Origin: Nocardia brasiliensis ATCC 700358
GTDB lineage: Bacteria > Actinomycetota > Actinomycetes > Mycobacteriales > Mycobacteriaceae
Direction of reading: 5' to 3'
Length of the DNA: 64,000 nucleotides
Assembly: GCF_000250675.2 (NCBI RefSeq)
Contig: NC_018681.1
Location: 8,060,001-8,124,000, forward strand
Shown piece after piece: positions 59,246-64,000 of this stretch; within the stretch, counting starts at the first letter, position 1, and each line of letters begins with the position of its first letter. Under the pieces are notes generated by a model. It saw only the letters and a list, made by a program, of their open reading frames with translations, had not been told where the DNA came from and made no database searches. The translations under genes were made by a program, and so were the position numbers.

Positions 59246-60208
59246 ATGCCGACCACAGTGCGGGTATTGCGTTTGCTGGCCATGCTCCAAGATCGCGCGC
59301 ACACCGGGCGGGAACTGGCCGAGCGCTTGCAGATCACCGATCGCACACTGCGCCACGACATCCAGCGCCTGCGCGAACTGGGCTATCCGGTGCAGGCGCA
59401 ACGCGGGTCGGTGGGCGGCTACCGGCTCGGTCGCGGCACCACGATGCCGCCGCTGCTGCTCGACGACGACGAGGCGGTGGCGGTCGCGGTGGCCGTCGGC
59501 CTCGCCGAGGACGGCGCCACCGGCATCGCGGATATCGGCGACCACGTCACGCGGGCGCTCGCCAAACTGGACCAGATCCTGCCGAAACGCTTGCAGCGCA
59601 AGGTGACCGCGCTCCGCGAGGCCACCGCGATCGGCCCGGCCACCACCGGCTCACGCGAGCCCGACGCGCCGGTTCCCGCCGCGGTGCTGACCACGCTGGC
59701 CAGTGCGATCCGCGACGGCGCCACCGTCGTCGTGGAACAGGACGAACAGTCCGGGGAAATCGAGCCCTATCGGCTGATCAATTGGCAGCGCCGCTGGTAC
59801 CTCGTCGCCTATCTGCTCGAAACCCATTCCTGGAGCGCGATTCCCGTCGCCAGGGTGCGGCGCGCGAGCACCGGCAGCCGTCGGTTCGCGGCCCGCGGAC
59901 TGCCCGACGACGACCTGGTCGCGTTCGTGATGCGGCATATCGCGACCACCGGCTGGCAGGTGCAGGCCCGGGTGACGGTGCTCGCCTCCGCCGAAACCGT
60001 CATCGCCAGAATCAATCCCGCGGTCGGCGTGGTCGAGGCCGTCGACGAGCACACCTGCGTGCTGCTGACCGGGGCCGACGCGCTGGAAACCATCGCCATC
60101 TACCTCAGCATGCTGATGATGGACTTCCGCGTCGAGGAACCGCCGGAGCTGGTCGCGCACATCCGCACCCTCGCCCGCCGCTACACCGCGGCCGTTCCGC
60201 CGGACTGA
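59246..60208 (+). CDS. WYL-domain transcriptional regulator with DeoR-like HTH
   Basis: 320 aa from ATG 59246; an in-frame GTG one codon earlier is possible. N-terminal winged HTH: TTVRVLRLLAMLQDRAHTGR, ELAERLQITDRTLRHDIQRL, VQAQRGSVGGYRLGRG. The WYL domain follows (EIEPYRLINWQRRWYLVAYL and the C-terminal extension WCX). WYL proteins bind nucleic acid or nucleotide ligands and include repressors of defence and stress genes. It is divergent from the TIGR03086 gene; WYL regulators often control the adjacent divergent gene. Confidence 0.88.
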   Translation: MPTTVRVLRLLAMLQDRAHTGRELAERLQITDRTLRHDIQRLRELGYPVQAQRGSVGGYRLGRGTTMPPLLLDDDEAVAVAVAVGLAEDGATGIADIGDHVTRALAKLDQILPKRLQRKVTALREATAIGPATTGSREPDAPVPAAVLTTLASAIRDGATVVVEQDEQSGEIEPYRLINWQRRWYLVAYLLETHSWSAIPVARVRRASTGSRRFAARGLPDDDLVAFVMRHIATTGWQVQARVTVLASAETVIARINPAVGVVEAVDEHTCVLLTGADALETIAIYLSMLMMDFRVEEPPELVAHIRTLARRYTAAVPPD

Positions 60209-60223
60209 ACCGGACATACGAAA

Positions 60224-60255
60224 GGGGCCGAACCGAGCGAACTCGATTCGGCCCC
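60224..60255. terminator. Hairpin between convergent WYL regulator and MFS genes
   Basis: GGGGCCGAA at 60224-60232 pairs with TTCGGCCCC at 60247-60255; inside, CGAG-cgaa-CTCG extends the stem. Located 15 bases after the WYL stop and 14 before the MFS stop, it likely terminates both transcripts. Confidence 0.8.
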
Positions 60256-60268
60256 AACGACGTTCCGC

Positions 60269-61726
60269 TCAGGCGTGCCCGACCTTGGTGGCCGCGTCGG
60301 CGGCCCGGCGCATCGGGATCAACGCGGTGAGCACGATGGCCACGATGGCCGCCGCAGTCGCGATGAGGAAGGTGGTGTGGAAGCCGTCGCGCGAGGGCAG
60401 CACGTGCGGGCCGAGTTGCATGGTCATATGCGCCAGCACCACGCTCATCACGGCCGAGGAGGTGGAGGTGCCGACCGAGCGCATCAGCGAGTTCAGGCCG
60501 TTCGCCGCCGCGGTCTCGGTGATCGGCACCGCGCCCATGATCAGCGCGGGCATCGCGGCGTAGGCCAGGCCGACGCCCGCCGCGACGATCATCGACGCGA
60601 CCATGATCTCCCAGACACTGTTCATCAGCACCACGGCGCACAGGTAGCCCGCCGCGATCACCGCAGCGCCCAGCGCGAGGGTGATCTTCGGGCCGCGGGC
60701 CGCGGACAGTCGCGCCGACACCGGCGAGAGCAGCATCATCACGAAACCGGTGGGCGCCAACGCCAATCCGGCGTTGACCATGGTCAGGCCGAAGCCGTAG
60801 CCGGTCTGCTCCGGCGCCATCAGCAGCTGGGGGAAGGTCAGCGACATGCCGTAGAGCGCGAAGCCCACGGCGATCGAGGCCAGGTTGGTGAACAGCACCC
60901 GCGGCCGCGCCGAGACCCGCAAGTCGACCAGCGGCGAACGCTGCCGGAGTTCGAACGCGCCCCAGCCGAGGAACACCACCACCGACACCGCGAACAGGAT
61001 CAGCGTCGGCGCGCTCGCCCAACCCCAGTCCGCACCCTTGGTGATCGGAATGAGCAACGCCAGCAACGCGATCGACAGACCGAGCGCGCCACCGAAGTCG
61101 AATTTGGCCGGGGTGCGCACCGGCGACTCCGGCACGAAGACGAAAACCAGTGCGGCACAGATGACACCGAGCCCGGCGGCGGTCCAGAACAGCATGTGCC
61201 AGTCGGCGTTCTGCGCGATGGCCGCGGCCAGCGGCAGGCCGAGGGCGCCGCCGACACCGAGGGTGGCGCTCATGATCGCCATGGCCGAACCGACCTTCTC
61301 GGCGGGCAGTTCGTCGCGCATGATGCTGATGCCCAGCGGGATCGCACCGACCGCCGCGCCCTGCAGCGAGCGCCCGACGATCTCGGGGACCAGCGAGGAG
61401 AACGTCGCGCACACGACCGAACCCGCGACCAGCAGCAGCAGGTTGGCGAACAGCACGCGGCGCTTGCCGAACATGTCGCCGAGCCGACCGCTGATCGGCG
61501 TCGCCACCGCGCCGGCCAGCAGGGTCGCGGTGACCACCCACGAGGCGTTGGCCGCCGAGGTGTCCAGCAGCGTGGGCAACGACGGGATGATCGGGATGAC
61601 CAGCGTCTGCATGAGCGAGACGACGACACCGACCATGCCGAGGGTTGCGATCAGCACGGCCGGCGCCGGACGCCGTCGGTCGTCGGTATCGGAGACGGTC
61701 GAAGACGCGTCGGCAGCAACACTCAC
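60269..61726 (-). CDS. MFS drug exporter (DHA family, EmrB/QacA-like)
   Basis: 485 aa from a GTG at 61726; a longer in-frame extension would cross the operator and is unlikely. Helices of a DHA2-type 14-TM transporter are visible; motif A is GRLGDMFGKRRVLFANLL, and the antiporter motif C region is SATLGVGGALGLPLAAAIAQ. Proton-driven export of an unspecified drug or metabolite is inferred. Divergent from a MarR regulator with a long dyad between them, the standard arrangement of a MarR-controlled efflux pump. Confidence 0.88.
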   Translation of the reverse strand: MSVAADASSTVSDTDDRRRPAPAVLIATLGMVGVVVSLMQTLVIPIIPSLPTLLDTSAANASWVVTATLLAGAVATPISGRLGDMFGKRRVLFANLLLLVAGSVVCATFSSLVPEIVGRSLQGAAVGAIPLGISIMRDELPAEKVGSAMAIMSATLGVGGALGLPLAAAIAQNADWHMLFWTAAGLGVICAALVFVFVPESPVRTPAKFDFGGALGLSIALLALLIPITKGADWGWASAPTLILFAVSVVVFLGWGAFELRQRSPLVDLRVSARPRVLFTNLASIAVGFALYGMSLTFPQLLMAPEQTGYGFGLTMVNAGLALAPTGFVMMLLSPVSARLSAARGPKITLALGAAVIAAGYLCAVVLMNSVWEIMVASMIVAAGVGLAYAAMPALIMGAVPITETAAANGLNSLMRSVGTSTSSAVMSVVLAHMTMQLGPHVLPSRDGFHTTFLIATAAAIVAIVLTALIPMRRAADAATKVGHA

Positions 61727-61729
61727 AAA

Positions 61730-61762
61730 TGTGCACGCTACACACGATGTGTATGGTGCACA
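61730..61762. promoter_or_regulatory. Long dyad operator between MFS exporter and marR
   Basis: A 33-bp dyad: TGTGCAC at 61730-61736 and GTGCACA at 61756-61762 flank a perfect core TACACA-CGA-TGTGTA (61739-61753), all centred on 61746. A further CACAC-gacata-GTGTG dyad lies at 61782-61797, touching the marR start. This is a good candidate for the MarR binding sites controlling both genes. Confidence 0.75.
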
Positions 61763-61800
61763 ATTTGATATCGGCGTGACGCACACGACATAGTGTGGCC

Positions 61801-62283
61801 ATGTCCGATTCCGGTTCAGCCGACGCCGCCGCGCTCCCCCGCCTGGTCTACGAGCTGACCCTGCTCGCCCGGCACTTCCCCGCGTCGCTGCTGCGCAGAC
61901 CGGGTTTCCAGCTCGATCGCTCGGCCTTCCTCATCCTGACCAGGCTGGAATGCGACGATCCGCTGAGCCTGCGCGAGTTGTCCGAGGCCTTCCAGCTCGA
62001 CATCTCCACGATCAACCGCCAGGTCGCCGCGATGCTCAAGCAAGGACTCGTCGACCGCGTGCCCGACCCCGAGGGCGGTATCGCCCGCAAGATCCGGGCC
62101 AGCACCAAGGGACTGGAAGCGCTGGCCTCCGATCGCAGGCAGAGCCACGACGGTATCGGAGCCGTGGTCGCGGACTGGCCCGGCACCGATATCGACCAGC
62201 TCGGCAAACTCATCGCCCGCTTCAACCAGTCCGTCGAGCACCTCGAAGACAACCCTTGGCCCCGCCCTCCCGAGGTGCGCTGA
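61801..62283 (+). CDS. MarR-family transcriptional regulator
   Basis: 160 aa from ATG 61801; a GTG two codons earlier overlaps the second dyad. Winged-helix core: DDPLSLRELSEAFQLDISTI, NRQVAAMLKQGLVDRVPDPE and the wing GGIARKIRASTKGLEALA. No conserved redox cysteine is apparent, so ligand rather than oxidation control is more likely. Divergent from the MFS exporter, its presumed target. Confidence 0.9.
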   Translation: MSDSGSADAAALPRLVYELTLLARHFPASLLRRPGFQLDRSAFLILTRLECDDPLSLRELSEAFQLDISTINRQVAAMLKQGLVDRVPDPEGGIARKIRASTKGLEALASDRRQSHDGIGAVVADWPGTDIDQLGKLIARFNQSVEHLEDNPWPRPPEVR

Positions 62284-62385
62284 CCCGCCGCCGGATGGCG
62301 GATCCACGGGCCGACGAGGTCGTCCGTGCGGCGATTCCTTTCGAATCAGCACGCGCCATGGAGCTTTTCCACCGATAACCGGTGG

Positions 62386-62481
62386 ATGAATGGAGCAGAT
62401 CGTGGCGCCGATCGATGCTGGCTCCGGCGCAGCGTGCTCGATCCGAGCACCCGCCCCGCGAAAAAGGAAGCCACATCATGA
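62386..62481 (+). CDS. Possible 31-codon leader peptide coupled to the NmrA-like gene
   Basis: An ATG at 62386 opens 31 sense codons (MNGADRGADRCWLRRSVL and on to PAKKEATS) whose TGA overlaps the next gene's ATG as ATGA. A small hairpin, TCCACCG-ataac-CGGTGGA at 62368-62386, directly precedes the start. Whether it is translated is unknown; the length is short enough for chance. Confidence 0.3.
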   Translation: MNGADRGADRCWLRRSVLDPSTRPAKKEATS

Positions 62482-63338
62482 TTCTCGTTACCGGTGCCAC
62501 GGGAACGGTCGGCCGGGCCCTGATCGAGCAGCTACTCGCCGCAGGTGAACAGGTGCGCGCGGTCACCAGACGGCCGGAGTCCGCCCGGTTGCCCGCCGCC
62601 GTCGAGGTGGTCCGTGCCGATCTGGGCGACGCGACCGCGGTGGCCGCCGCCATGCGAGACGTCGACCGCGTCTTCCTGCTGTCCACCGGACCCGCGATTC
62701 CCGAGCACGACGCCGTGGTCGCCGCAGCGGCGGCCACCGCGGGGGTCACCCGCCTGGTGAAGCTGTCGTCGGGTCGTGCCGGTGACGAGACGGCCACCGA
62801 TCCCATCCCCGCCTGGCATCGTGCCGGGGAAGCGGCGGTGCGGGCGTCCGGCGTGGCGTGGACCGTCCTCCGTCCGCTGGGCTTCATGTCCAACGCACTG
62901 CACTGGGCGGGCACGATCCGCGCACACGACGCCGTGCACGCGCCCTACGGCCAGGGCCGCATCGCCGTCATCGATCCACGCGATATCGCAGCCGTCGCCG
63001 CGGCCGCCCTGACCACCGACGCGCACGTGGGGCAGATCTACACCCTCAGTGGGCCCCAAGCGCTTTCGCCCGGCGAGCAGACCACGATCATCGGCGAGAT
63101 CCTCGGCCGGACGCTCGAATTCCGGGAGGTCGCGCCGGAGCAGGCGCGGCGGTCTCTGCTCGACCACGGCGTGCCTGCCGAGCTGGCGGACGCGATCATG
63201 GCGCTGCGCGCCACCGCGCTGGCGTCGTTCACCTCCGTCGTGCACGACAGCGTCGAGCGGATCACCGGGGTGCCGCCGCGCACCTTCCGGCAGTGGGCCA
63301 CCGACCACGCGGCCGAATTCCAGCTCGGCGCGGCCTGA
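62478..63338 (+). CDS. NmrA-like NAD(P)-binding oxidoreductase/regulator
   Basis: 286 aa. AAGGAAG lies seven bases before the ATG and decides the start. Rossmann motif ILVTGATGTVGRALIEQLL, RAVTRRPESARLPAAVEVV and ADLGDATAVAAAMRDVDRVF are typical of atypical short-chain dehydrogenases of the NmrA/QOR2 type, such as NAD(P)H:quinone oxidoreductase or redox sensors. The classical YxxxK catalytic pair is absent (KLSSGRAGDETATDP where it would be), as usual for this group. Substrate unknown. Downstream of marR on the same strand. Confidence 0.85.
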   Translation: MILVTGATGTVGRALIEQLLAAGEQVRAVTRRPESARLPAAVEVVRADLGDATAVAAAMRDVDRVFLLSTGPAIPEHDAVVAAAAATAGVTRLVKLSSGRAGDETATDPIPAWHRAGEAAVRASGVAWTVLRPLGFMSNALHWAGTIRAHDAVHAPYGQGRIAVIDPRDIAAVAAAALTTDAHVGQIYTLSGPQALSPGEQTTIIGEILGRTLEFREVAPEQARRSLLDHGVPAELADAIMALRATALASFTSVVHDSVERITGVPPRTFRQWATDHAAEFQLGAA

Positions 63339-63364
63339 CCGCGGGACCGCCGTAGGATCGCAGC

Positions 63365-63973
63365 GTGAGGCTGGGTGTGGGGTTGCTCGCCGTGTCGGTG
63401 CTCGCGGCGGGGTGCGAGGCCAACTTCGGCGCGGACGAGTGGGCCGATTGGACCGTCACGGTGAACTACACCGCGGTCGAGTCCTACCACGACGGCCCGC
63501 GCGAGCCGGTACGCGGTTGCGCCGATGCCGACTGCACCGATCCCGATGCCGAAATAGGCCTGCTGCCATCGGATTTCATCGCCGCGGTGCGTGAAGAGGG
63601 GACCGGCCGGATCACCAGCGGCGCGCACGCGGGAACGTACCTGAACTGGTCCTACGACACCGGTTTCTGGCTCGACTCCGCGCCGCGCGACGCCGCGGGC
63701 GACATCTTGCGGCCGTTTCAGAGCGCCGCCGCCGACGGGCTCGACCCGGGCACCCGGCTGCGCCTGACCGACTGCGGCATCATCGATCCCGAAGCCGCCG
63801 ACGCGTGCGCCAGATTCCGGTCCGCCGAATGGTTCGTCGGCGACGAGTTCATCCCGGGCTTCGGCGGCCCGCACCACCTCGACCTCTATGTCGGCGAGGA
63901 AAACGCCCCGGACTTCACCGACACCGCCGATTTCGTCCTGTTCGCCGGTGCGACCGTCGAACCCGTCGTCTAG
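63365..63973 (+). CDS. Hypothetical lipoprotein
   Basis: 202 aa, GTG start. A short signal peptide ends with lipobox LAAGC, giving Cys17 as the lipidation site. The mature part is acidic, with Cys pairs (VRGCADADCTDPD and LTDCGIIDPEAADACARF) likely forming disulfides, and contains several Asp/Trp/Tyr-rich stretches (NYTAVESYHDG, WSYDTGFWLDSAPRD). No family recognised. Starts 26 bases after the NmrA-like gene, so possibly co-transcribed. Confidence 0.75.
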   Translation: MRLGVGLLAVSVLAAGCEANFGADEWADWTVTVNYTAVESYHDGPREPVRGCADADCTDPDAEIGLLPSDFIAAVREEGTGRITSGAHAGTYLNWSYDTGFWLDSAPRDAAGDILRPFQSAAADGLDPGTRLRLTDCGIIDPEAADACARFRSAEWFVGDEFIPGFGGPHHLDLYVGEENAPDFTDTADFVLFAGATVEPVV

Positions 63974-63976
63974 CGG

Positions 63977-64000
63977 TCAGCTCGCGGCGCTCAGGTAGAC
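63977..64000 (-). CDS. Possible C-terminal end of a gene continuing beyond the window
   Basis: On the minus strand, the last bases of the window read VYLSAAS and then a TGA stop at 63979-63977, immediately after the convergent lipoprotein gene. Seven codons are too few to identify a product. The tight convergent arrangement makes a gene end plausible, nothing more. Confidence 0.3.
   Translation of the reverse strand, partial: VYLSAAS

Overview
The window is a high-GC actinobacterial chromosome segment from a mycolic-acid-containing genus, most likely Nocardia or a close relative (Rhodococcus is the main alternative). The genus is inferred from gene content. The window carries mycothiol synthesis (mshB), F420 synthesis (fbiC), phosphatidylinositol mannoside/lipoarabinomannan genes (pimE, lpqW), methylglucose lipopolysaccharide precursor synthesis (gpgS), GlgM-type alpha-glucan synthesis and SigE with its RseA-type anti-sigma factor. 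Much of the gene content follows, as I remember it, the Mycobacterium tuberculosis Rv1157-Rv1224 neighbourhood, without PE/PPE genes. No rRNA, tRNA, CRISPR array, insertion sequence or prophage was seen.

Layout. 1-3.1 kb: end of an RlmA-type methyltransferase, a 19-bp VNTR, and glgM/glgC (divergent). 3.1-6.5 kb: an ImmA/IrrE-like metallopeptidase with a DUF6545 membrane partner, two paralogous small membrane proteins and an O-methyltransferase. 6.5-10.2 kb: the envelope-stress block sigE-rseA-htrA-tatB. 10.2-12.1 kb: three poorly characterised genes. 12.3-17.2 kb: XdhC facing a three-subunit molybdenum hydroxylase operon. 17.4-25 kb: gpgS, folP2, fadD6, two LOG-family genes and dapE on the minus strand, with dapD divergent. 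25-30 kb: fadD36 and two MpaB-family oxygenase paralogues flanking a beta-lactamase-like secreted protein and a TetR regulator. 30-37 kb: proline catabolism (pruA-pruB), dapC, fdxC and fbiC. 37-40 kb: a PH-domain pair and small membrane genes. 40-50 kb: amino acid permease, mshB, lpqW, typA, a Cys-rich small protein, a pterin dehydratase, pimE and an exported Rv1157c-like protein. 50-54 kb: a Ser/Gly-repeat protein, a Tat-exported DUF1906 protein, a duplicated-domain protein, a CHAP-like protein and a VapBC module. 54-58 kb: a complete betaine/choline-type ABC importer. 58-64 kb: a TIGR03086 protein and a WYL regulator separated by a large heptamer microsatellite, then an MFS exporter with a divergent MarR regulator, an NmrA-like protein and a lipoprotein.

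The genes fall into four working groups: lysine/diaminopimelate synthesis (dapC, dapD, dapE); envelope glycans and lipids (glgM, glgC, gpgS, pimE, lpqW, fadD6, fadD36); envelope stress and export (sigE, rseA, htrA, tatB); and redox cofactors (mshB, fbiC, fdxC, the molybdenum hydroxylase). The signals I consider most unexplained are the roughly 320-bp heptamer array at 58.9-59.2 kb, two near-identical 29-bp operators upstream of the two MpaB genes, the paired PGPCxPFCTA membrane peptides, the Cys-rich 58-aa protein beside typA and the Ser/Gly nonapeptide protein.
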